Shown here: positions 24,628-33,769 of the stretch, piece by piece
Layout: every line of letters starts with the position of its first letter
Position numbering within the stretch: the stretch's first letter is position 1
From: CAZJHX01 sp964545715
Lineage (GTDB): Bacteria; Myxococcota_A; UBA9042; GCA-2863065
Reading direction: 5' to 3'
Assembly (NCBI GenBank): GCA_964545715.1
Contig: CAZJHX010000006.1
Coordinates: forward strand, 62,001-126,000
DNA: 64,000 nt
The notes under the pieces: model-generated
Database searches by the model: none
What the model saw: only the letters and a program-made list of their open reading frames with translations
Told to the model about the DNA's origin: nothing
Position numbers and translations under genes: made by a program

Positions 24628-25374
24628 CTAACTGTTGGCGGCTTGAGTTCTCGTGAAGTGGCGCCGCGCCTTGGCCTTCAGGTTGCGTACGGCCTGGGCA
24701 TGCAGCTGTGAGACGCGGGACTCGGTGACGTCGAGCACCTTGCCGATCTCCTTGAGATTCAGCCCTTCAAAGTAATAAAGGGTGATGACGATACGCTGCT
24801 TCTCCGCGAGGTTGCCGACAAGATCGCCCACCAGCGCGCGCAGCTTGCGGAAGTGCACGACTACCGACGGATCGACGGCCTTCCAGTCCCGCAGGTACTG
24901 GGCAAAGGAGCGCTTCTCGCCCTCGCTGGAGAGGCCGATGTCCTCAAACGACAAGAGCAGGACCGGCTGCAGCTTGTGCAGCAGCTTGAAGTACTGACCG
25001 AGATCGACGCCCAGCTCGTTGGCGACCTCTTGATCGGTCGCGTCACGCCCCAGCTCGCGACGAAGGCGGCGCTGCGTACCGTCCAGCTTGGCGCTCTGAC
25101 GGCGGACGGTGCGCGACACCCAGTCCATGGAGCGCAGCTCGTCGAGGATCGCCCCGCGGATGCGGATCTCCGCGTATTTTTTGAAGTTATTGCTCTTTTC
25201 GGCGTCGTATTTGTCGATCGCGTCGATCAGCCCAATCACGCCGGCACTGATGAGGTCATCAAGCTCGACGCTACTAGGCAATCGGGAGGCGATCTTGCTC
25301 GCCACCAGCTTGGCGAGAGGCGCATAGCGCTCGATCAAGACATCCCGCGAGAGTTCTGAGATCTCGTCGGTCAC
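24628..25374 (-). CDS. RNA polymerase sigma factor, FliA/WhiG (sigma-28) family
   Basis: 248 residues with all sigma-28 regions in order: region 2 (LIERYAPLAKLVASKIASRL, DLISAGVIGLIDAIDKYD, FKKYAEIRIRGAILDELRSMDWVSRTVRR), region 3 (GRDATDQEVANELG) and region 4 (KQRIVITLYYFEGLNLKEIGKVLDVTESRVSQLHAQAV). This family directs flagellar or developmental genes (FliA, WhiG, SigD). No flagellar, chemotaxis or anti-sigma flgM gene is in the window, so another regulon is likely; a TonB receptor operon follows directly. The GTG start at 25374 sits 5 nt after a near-consensus promoter. Confidence 0.93.
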   Translation of the reverse strand: MTDEISELSRDVLIERYAPLAKLVASKIASRLPSSVELDDLISAGVIGLIDAIDKYDAEKSNNFKKYAEIRIRGAILDELRSMDWVSRTVRRQSAKLDGTQRRLRRELGRDATDQEVANELGVDLGQYFKLLHKLQPVLLLSFEDIGLSSEGEKRSFAQYLRDWKAVDPSVVVHFRKLRALVGDLVGNLAEKQRIVITLYYFEGLNLKEIGKVLDVTESRVSQLHAQAVRNLKAKARRHFTRTQAANS

Positions 25375-25379
25375 GGCTC

Positions 25380-25409
25380 ATTCTAGGGTGACCCCTCGAA
25401 AACTGTCAA
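25380..25409 (-). promoter_or_regulatory. Strong sigma-70-type promoter of sigma-factor gene, leaderless
   Basis: On the minus strand TTGACA (25409-25404), 18-nt spacer, TAGAAT (25385-25380), then 5 nt to the GTG at 25374. Transcription would begin at or beside the start codon. It is the best promoter match in the window. Confidence 0.72.
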
Positions 25410-25467
25410 TTTCCCCTGCCCTGCGAAAAGGGTTCAACCATCGGCGGGGCGGTTCGATACACAGGTC

Positions 25468-26430
25468 ATGAGTCATGGCATCGCGCCAGCACCGGGAAGC
25501 AGATTTGGCCTGCGCACCGATCCGTTGCTCCTCTTAGAGGTCTGCGACGTGCCGGTGACGTTGGTCGACGTACAGCCGGATCAAGTGGTCGTAGAGTCGC
25601 ATTTGACCCTACGGCTCACCGGCGTCGTCATGTGCGGATTTGTCACGACTGGCCGTTATCCGGGCAAGATGCTCGTCCGCACGCGCGTTGTCAGCTGCGA
25701 GCCGTACAACGGCCGCACACGGGCCGTATTGAGAATTCGTAACGTCTACACGCGCAACGGTGCCGAGGCGATGTGCGAGTTCCTCAGCGAGTTCTTCGGG
25801 CTGGCTGATATCGACCCGTGTGACTTCTTCTTAACACCCACCGGCCGCCACATCTGGCGCCCGGACTCGGACAAGCCCCGTCGCCGTGGCGGCCGCGTTC
25901 GTCCGTCGGGCACGCGCTCGCGCCCACGGCCCAGCAGCTCTAAGAAGAAGAAGAAGCACGCTGCGCCGTCGGTCCCCGTGCCGAAGCCGCGCGCCTCCGA
26001 ATCGCGCTCGGCCAAAAAAGAGAAAGAACGAGAAGAGGTCCGGGAGTCCCTGCTGCAACGCCAGAACCAGGCGTCCCGCAAAGACGAGCGCTACGCCGTC
26101 CGGGTGCAGGTCGAGTTCACGGTCGAAGACGGCACCGGACACGCGATCTGCTGTCGCGGCACCGCATACAACATCAGCCAGAACGGCCTGTCGCTGATCA
26201 CCGAGGACTGCAAGCCGCAGATGGGCGACACGATGCGCATCATCTTCCCGCTACAAAGCGACCTCGGCAGCGCCGGATGCGTCCTCGCAGGCCGCGTCTG
26301 CTGGGTCATGAACACCACCGACCAGCAGGGGACCGGCTTCGGCGTGGAGATCTCCAAGCTGAGCAGCGGCGACCAGAAGCGCTGGGCCGCCTACGTCGAG
26401 CATCAGGCTGAAATGCAGGCCTGGGACTAG
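25468..26430 (+). CDS. PilZ domain protein
   Basis: 320 residues. The C-terminal third is a PilZ domain, the common c-di-GMP receptor: the arginine motif RKDERYAVRV (Arg204, Arg208) and NISQNG (235-240), the D/N-x-S-x-x-G motif, both intact, so c-di-GMP binding is likely. The N-terminal 130 residues form a second, unrecognised beta-rich domain (possibly a divergent YcgR-N or PilZ copy). Between them is a very basic, low-complexity linker (135-200) with a KKKKK run. Output could be motility, secretion or transcription. It diverges from the FliA-like gene over 93 nt. Confidence 0.9.
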   Translation: MSHGIAPAPGSRFGLRTDPLLLLEVCDVPVTLVDVQPDQVVVESHLTLRLTGVVMCGFVTTGRYPGKMLVRTRVVSCEPYNGRTRAVLRIRNVYTRNGAEAMCEFLSEFFGLADIDPCDFFLTPTGRHIWRPDSDKPRRRGGRVRPSGTRSRPRPSSSKKKKKHAAPSVPVPKPRASESRSAKKEKEREEVRESLLQRQNQASRKDERYAVRVQVEFTVEDGTGHAICCRGTAYNISQNGLSLITEDCKPQMGDTMRIIFPLQSDLGSAGCVLAGRVCWVMNTTDQQGTGFGVEISKLSSGDQKRWAAYVEHQAEMQAWD

Positions 26431-26457
26431 ACATCCCGAACCTCCGTTCGATTTTCC

Positions 26458-26487
26458 TTGTACCGCGCGGTCTCAAAACCGTACGGT
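26458..26487 (+). promoter_or_regulatory. Promoter of gene at 26493, leaderless type
   Basis: TTGTAC (26458-26463), 18-nt spacer, TACGGT (26482-26487), 5 nt, ATG. The -10 is identical to that of the EF-hand gene. Confidence 0.45.
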
Positions 26488-26492
26488 AGGTT

Positions 26493-26969
26493 ATGGCCAA
26501 GCGGCCAAAACTACGCGTCCAAGATGTGCTGGAGGACCGGAAACGCCGGAACCTGCTGCGGAAGTCCATCCGCATGCTGCTGAAGGCGCACGCCACCGAT
26601 GTCCGCGCGCGCGGCGACGAGCGGCCCGTCCCCAAGCCTGTCCCCTGGCATCATCGCTTGATCTTCCCTGACGTGACGGCCTCCGTGCCCCTACCTGTGC
26701 GTGGCGTCATGGCGCGGGCGTGCAGCGGCGCGGATTGGAGCGAGTCACAGACGGACAACACCGCCGGCAGCTATCAGGTCATGGTGCGCATCGAGACTCG
26801 CGACCGCCTGCAGGAGCCCGAACGCGAAGCGATCTGGAGCGCCATGGCGTCCTACGCACGCCAAACAGGCGGCGACTTCTGGATCGTGGCCCCACGCAAG
26901 CTCCGGGAGCGGGTGGCCGCCCTCGTTACCGACTCGACCATGGAAGAGGTCTACGTCCCCGAGCTCTAG
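26493..26969 (+). CDS. Hypothetical protein
   Basis: 158 residues, not recognised. The first 35 residues are strongly basic (MAKRPKLRVQDVLEDRKRR), suggesting nucleic-acid or ribosome contact; the remainder is a compact alpha/beta domain (YQVMVRIETRDRLQEPEREAIWSAM, GGDFWIVAPRKLRERVAAL). No signal peptide or membrane segment. Its stop codon shares the palindrome CTAG (26966-26969) with the stop of the convergent menG gene. Confidence 0.65.
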   Translation: MAKRPKLRVQDVLEDRKRRNLLRKSIRMLLKAHATDVRARGDERPVPKPVPWHHRLIFPDVTASVPLPVRGVMARACSGADWSESQTDNTAGSYQVMVRIETRDRLQEPEREAIWSAMASYARQTGGDFWIVAPRKLRERVAALVTDSTMEEVYVPEL

Positions 26970-27664
26970 ACCGTCCCGACGAATAAGTGGGCCGCACCCA
27001 TGGCGAGAGGCGCTGCGGTGACCGAATGTAGACCAGCCATCGTCATCAGCGACGAGAACTCGTCCGGCGGCGGAAACGCGGCGATCGACCGCTGCAGGTA
27101 GTCGTATTCGGACGACCCCGACAGCCACGCTCCAAGCCGCGGCACGATCTGATGTACGTGAAACCGGGCCAGCGGTGACTTCGGCTCCGACAGCTCCAAC
27201 ACGCACACTTTGCCGCCCGGTCGCGTCACGCGCGTCATCTGCTTCAGGCCGGCCAGGCGGTCCGGCACGTTGCGGATGCCGAAGCTGATACACACACCGT
27301 CAAAGCTGTCGTCATCGAACGGCAGCCGCTGGGCATCGCCCGGGACCAGCGTAATGCGGTCGGTGAGGCCGGCCGCATCGATCTTGCCGCGCCCCACGTC
27401 CAGCATGGCCGCGCTGGGATCGAGGCCGACGACGATCGCCCCCCGGTGGGTGCGCGCGATAGCCAGCGCGACGTCCGCGGTCCCGGTGGCCACGTCCAGA
27501 ATATGCCCGCTGTCGGGCACGGCCAGCGCGGCCACCAGCTTGCGGCGCCACCCGCGATCCATCCCCAGGCTCATCACCCGGTTCAACAGGTCGTAGCGCC
27601 CGGCGATCTGGTCGAACATCGCCCCCGAGCCCTCGCGCACGCCCCCGGTGTGAGGCGCCGTCAT
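26966..27664 (-). CDS. menG: Demethylmenaquinone methyltransferase
   Basis: MenG/UbiE performs the last step, C-methylation of demethylmenaquinone using S-adenosylmethionine. The 232-residue protein starts its domain at AMFDQIAGRYDLLNRVMSLGMDRGWRR and carries motif I HILDVATGTADVA, VVGLDPSAAML, GDAQRLPFDDDSFD and the family signature FGIRNVPDR. Because it closes a men operon and no ubi genes are present, menG is the better name. Its start overlaps aroF by 4 nt. Confidence 0.95.
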   Translation of the reverse strand: MTAPHTGGVREGSGAMFDQIAGRYDLLNRVMSLGMDRGWRRKLVAALAVPDSGHILDVATGTADVALAIARTHRGAIVVGLDPSAAMLDVGRGKIDAAGLTDRITLVPGDAQRLPFDDDSFDGVCISFGIRNVPDRLAGLKQMTRVTRPGGKVCVLELSEPKSPLARFHVHQIVPRLGAWLSGSSEYDYLQRSIAAFPPPDEFSSLMTMAGLHSVTAAPLAMGAAHLFVGTV

Positions 27665-28686
27665 GCAGCCACCTCCGTCGGCGCATGCTTGGGTCGCGGT
27701 GCGGCGGGCCGAAAACCGAGCGCATCCCCAAGCGCCAGAAGCGCCGCGCTGTCCAGGGCCTGAGGACCGTCGCTGCGAGCCTGGCGTGCATCCGGATGCG
27801 CCTCCACCAACAGCCCGTCGGCCCCCGCCGCCAGCGCCGCGCGCGCCATGGCCGGCACCAGATCGCGCCGCCCGGTCGCGTGGGAAGGGTCGACGATCAC
27901 CGGCTGCCCGTACACGTGCTTCAGCAGCGCCACGGCCGCCAGATCCAGCAGATAGCGGGTGCTGGGATCGCCGCCCGCGATGCCGCGCTCACAGAAGATC
28001 ACGCCGGTCGCGCCGTGCTTGAGCAGATGCTCCGCAGACAACAGCCACTCCTCGACCGTGGCCGACATGCCGCGCTTCAAGAGAACCGGCTTGCGGGCGC
28101 CGCCGACAGCTCTGAGCAGCGCGTAATTCTGCATGTTGCGCGCCCCAAGCTGCAGCAGCTCGGCGTGGGCCGCGACCGCCTGCACCTCGAGCTCGCTCAT
28201 CACCTCGGTGACCACCCCCAGACCGTACGCGTCGGCCGCCTCGCGCAGCCATCCCAGCGCCTGGCGACCGTGCCCGTCAAAGCAATAGGGTGACGTACGC
28301 GGCTTGAACGCGCCACCTCGCAGCAGAGACGCCCCGGCGCGCGCGGCCGTGGCAGCTGCCGCCTGGATCTGCGCGGGACTCTCCACGCTGCACGGGCCCG
28401 AGATCAGCACCGGCGGCGCCCCACCTCCAATGGACCGATCGCCGACCTGGATCGGCTCACCCCACTGCGCGTCCACCCGGGGGTGCGCGCTGGGCACGTC
28501 GATCACGTCCGCGACGCCCGGCACAGCCAGAATCGTCGGCTGCGCCACCGCCATGGAGTGCGACGCGACGTCCAGGCCGATCACCGCGCCGGCCGCCCCT
28601 GTCATAGGACGCGTCCACAGGCCAAGCCCCTGGAGCTCGGCCCGCACGTCCTGAACGCTGGCCTGGTCAGTGAGTTGGATATACAT
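27661..28686 (-). CDS. aroF: 3-deoxy-7-phosphoheptulonate (DAHP) synthase
   Basis: Condenses phosphoenolpyruvate and erythrose 4-phosphate, the first shikimate-pathway step. 341 residues: an N-terminal ferredoxin-like domain (1-75, MYIQLTDQASVQDVRAEL) that confers feedback control in type I-beta enzymes, then the barrel with ISGPCSVES, LRGGAFKPRTSPYCF (metal Cys), LQLGARNMQNYALL, VLLKRGM, ERGI and VDPSHATGRRDLV. Placement between the prenyl synthase and menG genes suggests that this copy supplies chorismate for menaquinone. It overlaps menG by 4 nt and is 12 nt from the prenyl synthase gene. Confidence 0.96.
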   Translation of the reverse strand: MYIQLTDQASVQDVRAELQGLGLWTRPMTGAAGAVIGLDVASHSMAVAQPTILAVPGVADVIDVPSAHPRVDAQWGEPIQVGDRSIGGGAPPVLISGPCSVESPAQIQAAAATAARAGASLLRGGAFKPRTSPYCFDGHGRQALGWLREAADAYGLGVVTEVMSELEVQAVAAHAELLQLGARNMQNYALLRAVGGARKPVLLKRGMSATVEEWLLSAEHLLKHGATGVIFCERGIAGGDPSTRYLLDLAAVALLKHVYGQPVIVDPSHATGRRDLVPAMARAALAAGADGLLVEAHPDARQARSDGPQALDSAALLALGDALGFRPAAPRPKHAPTEVAA

Positions 28687-28698
28687 AGAGCACCTCCG

Positions 28699-29784
28699 TC
28701 ACATTGCCCGGTTGATGGCCGCGTCGACCACGGCCTCGATCGCCCGTCTGGCCTGCCCGTCCGGCAGCATCATCAGCGACGCGCGCGCAGACTCGCCCTG
28801 CTCACGCGCGAACTGCCGCGTGGCCTCCAGCGCGTCGGCGCCGATAAGCAGCTCACGCACATGGGTGGCCCGCCGCCCGAGCAGCGCGCCGTTGCCCTCC
28901 GCCACGAACTCGCGGACGGCATCCAGCACACGCGGGTCGCGCTCGGAGGCGATAATGAACGGCCAGGTCAGCTTGCCCTCGCGCAAGTCTGCCAGCAGGT
29001 CCTTGCCTGTCAGCGCCGGGTCGCCCTCCAGGTCCAGCACGTCGTCGGTCAGCTGAAACGCCAGGCCCAGCGCGTTGCCGACCTGCCCCAGCGTGGCCAG
29101 CGTGTCGGCCGGCAGCCCACCGACCGTGCCGCCTGCGATCAGCGCCCAGCGAAACAGCGCCGCTGTCTTGCCCTGGATAATATCCAGGTAGGTGTCGCGG
29201 TCCGGGTTGAAGCGCCCCCGCTGCTCCAGCTGCAGCGCCTCGGCGGTGACCATGGCGGTAATCGTCTGCAGCAGGTCGCTGAGCAGACGTCGGTACCCAA
29301 CGCGCTCCACCAGCGTCAGCGCATGCAGCAGCAGATGGTCGCCCGCCAGGACACTGGCGGCGTTGCCGAAGACCATGCGGGCCGCCGGAGCACCACGGCG
29401 CTCCGTACCTTCATCGATGACGTCATCGTGCAGCAGCGTGGCTGCGTGCACCATCTCGCAGGCGACGGCCAGATCCTTGACCTGACGGTCCAGCGGACGG
29501 CCGCCCAGTCGTGCAGCCAGAAGCACGCACACGGGCCGAATCCGCTTGCCCGGGCGCGCCAGCAGATACGTACTGGCCTGCGTCGCCAGATCCGCCCAGC
29601 CATCGGTATCGCCGGTCTCGGCGCCGGCGCGAATCGCCAGCTCCAGCTCGCCGAGGTCGTCGGCCAGGAAGCCCCGGATCTCGTTCAGGCGATCGGCCAG
29701 TGGATCCAGCCCGACACGCTTGGACACCTTGTACAGAGGCTGAAGGACCTCATCGTTAGTGGCCAGCTCGACAACCGTATTCAT
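28699..29784 (-). CDS. Polyprenyl diphosphate synthase (menaquinone side chain)
   Basis: 361 residues of the trans-prenyltransferase family. The two aspartate-rich motifs are intact: LLHDDVIDEGTERRG (Asp120, Asp121, Asp124) and FQLTDDVLDLEGD (Asp247, Asp248, Asp251), with RPGKRIRPVCVLLA binding the allylic diphosphate. Within this operon it almost certainly builds the isoprenoid tail of menaquinone; chain length (hepta-, octa- or nona-prenyl) cannot be read safely. The start is at MNTVVELATN; the first 45 residues lie upstream of the usual domain and may be an extension. It overlaps the menC/E fusion by 4 nt. Confidence 0.94.
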   Translation of the reverse strand: MNTVVELATNDEVLQPLYKVSKRVGLDPLADRLNEIRGFLADDLGELELAIRAGAETGDTDGWADLATQASTYLLARPGKRIRPVCVLLAARLGGRPLDRQVKDLAVACEMVHAATLLHDDVIDEGTERRGAPAARMVFGNAASVLAGDHLLLHALTLVERVGYRRLLSDLLQTITAMVTAEALQLEQRGRFNPDRDTYLDIIQGKTAALFRWALIAGGTVGGLPADTLATLGQVGNALGLAFQLTDDVLDLEGDPALTGKDLLADLREGKLTWPFIIASERDPRVLDAVREFVAEGNGALLGRRATHVRELLIGADALEATRQFAREQGESARASLMMLPDGQARRAIEAVVDAAINRAM

Positions 29785-31951
29785 AACGTCTCCAATTGCT
29801 TGCGCATCACCTTGCCCAGCGCAGTGCGGGGCAGCTCATCAATCCAAATGAATGTGTCCGGGACCTTGAAGCGGGCCAGCCTGCCGCGGCACCACGCCGC
29901 CAGCGCCGGCCGCTCAGGGACCCGCTCGTCGTTGTTCTGCACCAGAAAGGCGGCCGGTCGCCGTCCCCATCGGCCGCTCGGCACGCCGATGACCGCGACG
30001 TCGGCCACCGCCGGGTGCGCCAACAGCGTGCGCTCGATCTCGGCCGGGTCGATGTTCTCGCCACCGGAGACGATGATGTCGTCGGCGCGACCGTCGACGT
30101 GCACGCGGCCCAACGGGTCGACGGCGCCACGATCCGCCGTGCGTACCCGACCGCCGGCGATCGGTCCGCGGACCTCCAGCGCTCCGTCGACCTCATGGAC
30201 ACGCGCGAACGGCAGCGGCGGACCAACCCCGCTGCCGTGCGACAGATCGCCCGGACGCCGGGTGGCCACCTGCGACGCGGTCTCGGTCATTCCCCAGGTC
30301 AGCGCGACCGGCGCGCCGATCGCCCGACAACGGGCCAGCAGCTGGGCAGGGGCCGCAGCGCCACCCAGCAGGATGGCCCGCAGCGACGCGCGAAACGGCA
30401 ATAGGCCGCGGGTGTCGAGCAGGGCCGCCAGCTGGGCCGGCACCATCGACACCAGCGTTGCGCGCTCGTCAAACAGGTCGGCCAGCAGCACGGTGGTGCC
30501 GTAGAAGGCGCAGCGCAGCAGAATCGACAAGCCGCCGACGTGGTGCAGCGGCAGGCAGCACTGCCACCGATCCGCGGGATCGTGGCCCAGCCGAATCGCG
30601 GACCCGAAGGCGCTCGTCATCAGCTGGGCGGTGGTCAGCGCCACCGCTCTCGGTGGGCCGGTGGTCCCGGACGTCAGCACGATCAGTCGGGGCTCGGCCA
30701 GGGGCCAGAACCGCTCCGGGCACAGCGGAAGGGCAGGATCGTCCACGGCCGTGATCACGCGAACGGCTGCCTGCTGCGGTGCAGCGCCGCCCTCGGCGAC
30801 CACGATAGCGGAGGCCCCCGAGACCCCCAAGGCCGTCGCCAGCTCAGCCGCCGGAGCGCGGTGCGGCAGTGGCGCGACCGTGGCCCCCAACCAGCCAAGC
30901 GCGTGAAACGAGACGACCCAGTCGATGGACGGGGGCCCGATCAGGCCAACAATGTCGCCGGGGCTGACGCGCAGCGCACGAAAGACGCCGGCCCGCCGCG
31001 CGACGCGCTCGCACAGCCCGCGGCCGGTCAGCGTCTCTTCGCCGCATGTCAGGACCGGATGGTCGGGGCGCGCCAGGGCCGTGCTCTGCACCGGATTCGG
31101 GATGTCCGTCGGGTCCGACCGCCGAACCGCGGGCGCTGGGCGAAACGGTGACGGGCGATCGCTCAGTCCATGAGCCGGCCCGTCCGCGGCCAGCGAGCTG
31201 GCCAGATGCACCGCGCCGGCGCGACCGACCGATGACTCCAGCGCATGGGTGACCACAACGCCGAGCCCGGCAGCCCCGGCGCGCGTAGCCAACCTCTCGG
31301 CGGCCTGGATCCCGCCGGTGAACATGGGCTTGAGGACCACCAGATCGGCAGCCTGCTGTTCGATGATCTGCTCCAGCTGCGCGGCGGTCCGCACCGACTC
31401 ATCGGCCGCGATGGGCACACTGACACGCTGTCGAACATGCGCCATACCCGAGATGGACCCGCACGGCTGCTCGACCAGCTCGAGCCGATGGCGACTCAGC
31501 AGCGTCACCGCGGCCACGGCCTCATCGGGCGACCAGCAGCCGTTGGCGTCGATACGGATCGCGATCTCGGGCCCGACCGCCTGCCGAATGGCCGCCAACA
31601 GCGCGTCGGCGGCGTCCAGGTCGACACCGACTTTGACCTTCAGCGTTTTGAAGCCGTCCGCCACCGCACAGACCGCCTCGGCCGCGGAACCAACCAGCGC
31701 GGCGCGAGGGGACTCGAACGTCTTGAGACCGCCGCGAAGGTCCAGCAGCGCTTGCTCGACCGCAAACCGCGTCTCCGACCAGGCACAAGCCCCGCTGCCG
31801 GGCCACGGCGCCGCTTCGCCCCAGCCCACTGAGCCGTGTGCGTCGACCACGCCGAGCAGCCAGCCGCGCCGGGTCGAAACGCCGCGCACAGGCGGACTGA
31901 GTGGGACCTCGTAGGGCGCCACACAGGTGGCGATGAGTCGGGGCGTGGGGT

Positions 31952-31955
<4 letters not shown>
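29781..31955 (-). CDS. menC/menE: Fused o-succinylbenzoate synthase and o-succinylbenzoate-CoA ligase
   Basis: 724 residues joining two consecutive menaquinone enzymes. Residues 1-270 are MenC of the enolase superfamily: catalytic lysines Lys106/Lys108 (TLKVKVG) and Lys209 (VVLKPMFTGG), metal ligands Asp136 (RIDANG), Glu162 (ELVEQP) and Asp185 (IAADES). Residues about 290-724 are MenE, an acyl-CoA ligase: adenylate-binding VLTSGTTGPPRAVAL, LTWGMTETASQV, VDGRADDIIVSGGENIDPAE and the C-terminal catalytic lysine in PRTALGKVMRKQL. The linker is only about 25 residues. No stop or frameshift separates the halves, so the protein should be bifunctional and pass its product directly. It overlaps neighbours by 4 nt on both sides. 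Confidence 0.95.
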
Positions 31956-32950
<995 letters not shown>

Positions 32951-32953
32951 CGG

Positions 32954-33769
32954 CTAAGGGAGCCTCTTGAACTTGGTGAAGTCCGGATCCCGCTTCTCGA
33001 TGAAGGCGTCGCGCCCCTCCTTGGCCTCCTCGGTCATGTAGAAGAGCAGCGTCGTGTTGCCCGCCAGCTCCTGCACGCCGGCCTGCCCGTCCACGTCGCA
33101 GTTGAAGGCAGCCTTCAGGCAGCGCAGCGCCATGGGGGAGTGCGCCAGCATCTCCTTGCACCACTGAATCGTGGTCTCCTCCAGGATCTCCAGGGGCACG
33201 ACCGTGTTGACCAGGCCCATGTCCAGGGCCTCCTGCGCGCCGTACTGGCGGCAGAGGAACCAGATCTCGCGCGCCTTCTTCTGGCCCACGCAGCGGGCCA
33301 GGTAGCTGGCGCCGAAGCCCGCGTCGAAGCTGCCGACCTTGGGGCCGGTCTGGCCAAAGACCGCGTTGTCCGCGGCGATGGTCAGGTCGCACACCAGGTG
33401 CAGCACGTGACCGCCGCCGATCGCGTACCCGGCGACCATGGCCACCACCGGCTTGGGCAGCGAGCGGATCTGCTTTTGCAGGTCCAGCACGTTCAGACGG
33501 GGCACGGAGTCCGGACCGACGTACCCCTGATTCCCGCGAATGCGCTGGTCACCGCCGGAGCAGAAGGCCTTGCCGCCCGTGCCGGTCAGGATGATCGCGC
33601 CGACCTTTGGGTCCTCGCGCGCGTCGCGAAACGCCTCGCTCAGTTCGAACAGGGTCTCCGGGCGAAAGGCGTTGTGCACCTCGGGACGGTTGATGGCGAT
33701 CTTCGCGATGCCCTCGCCCTTCAGGTACTCAATGTCTTGGTAATCTTTAACTTTGTGCCAATCCAACAT
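32954..33769 (-). CDS. menB: 1,4-dihydroxy-2-naphthoyl-CoA synthase
   Basis: MenB cyclises o-succinylbenzoyl-CoA. The 271-residue crotonase-fold protein has INRPEVHNAFRPETLFEL, FCSGGDQRIRG (oxyanion hole), AGYAIGGGHVLHLVCDLTIAA, GQTGPKVGSFDAGFGASYLAR and the C-terminal EGRDAFIEKRDPDFTKF. The Gly in GQTGP marks the bicarbonate-dependent class. The ATG at 33769 (MLDWHKVKDY) is preferred, with GGAG upstream; a longer frame to 33811 lies within menD. It overlaps menD by 23 nt, suggesting coupled translation. Confidence 0.96.
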   Translation of the reverse strand: MLDWHKVKDYQDIEYLKGEGIAKIAINRPEVHNAFRPETLFELSEAFRDAREDPKVGAIILTGTGGKAFCSGGDQRIRGNQGYVGPDSVPRLNVLDLQKQIRSLPKPVVAMVAGYAIGGGHVLHLVCDLTIAADNAVFGQTGPKVGSFDAGFGASYLARCVGQKKAREIWFLCRQYGAQEALDMGLVNTVVPLEILEETTIQWCKEMLAHSPMALRCLKAAFNCDVDGQAGVQELAGNTTLLFYMTEEAKEGRDAFIEKRDPDFTKFKRLP

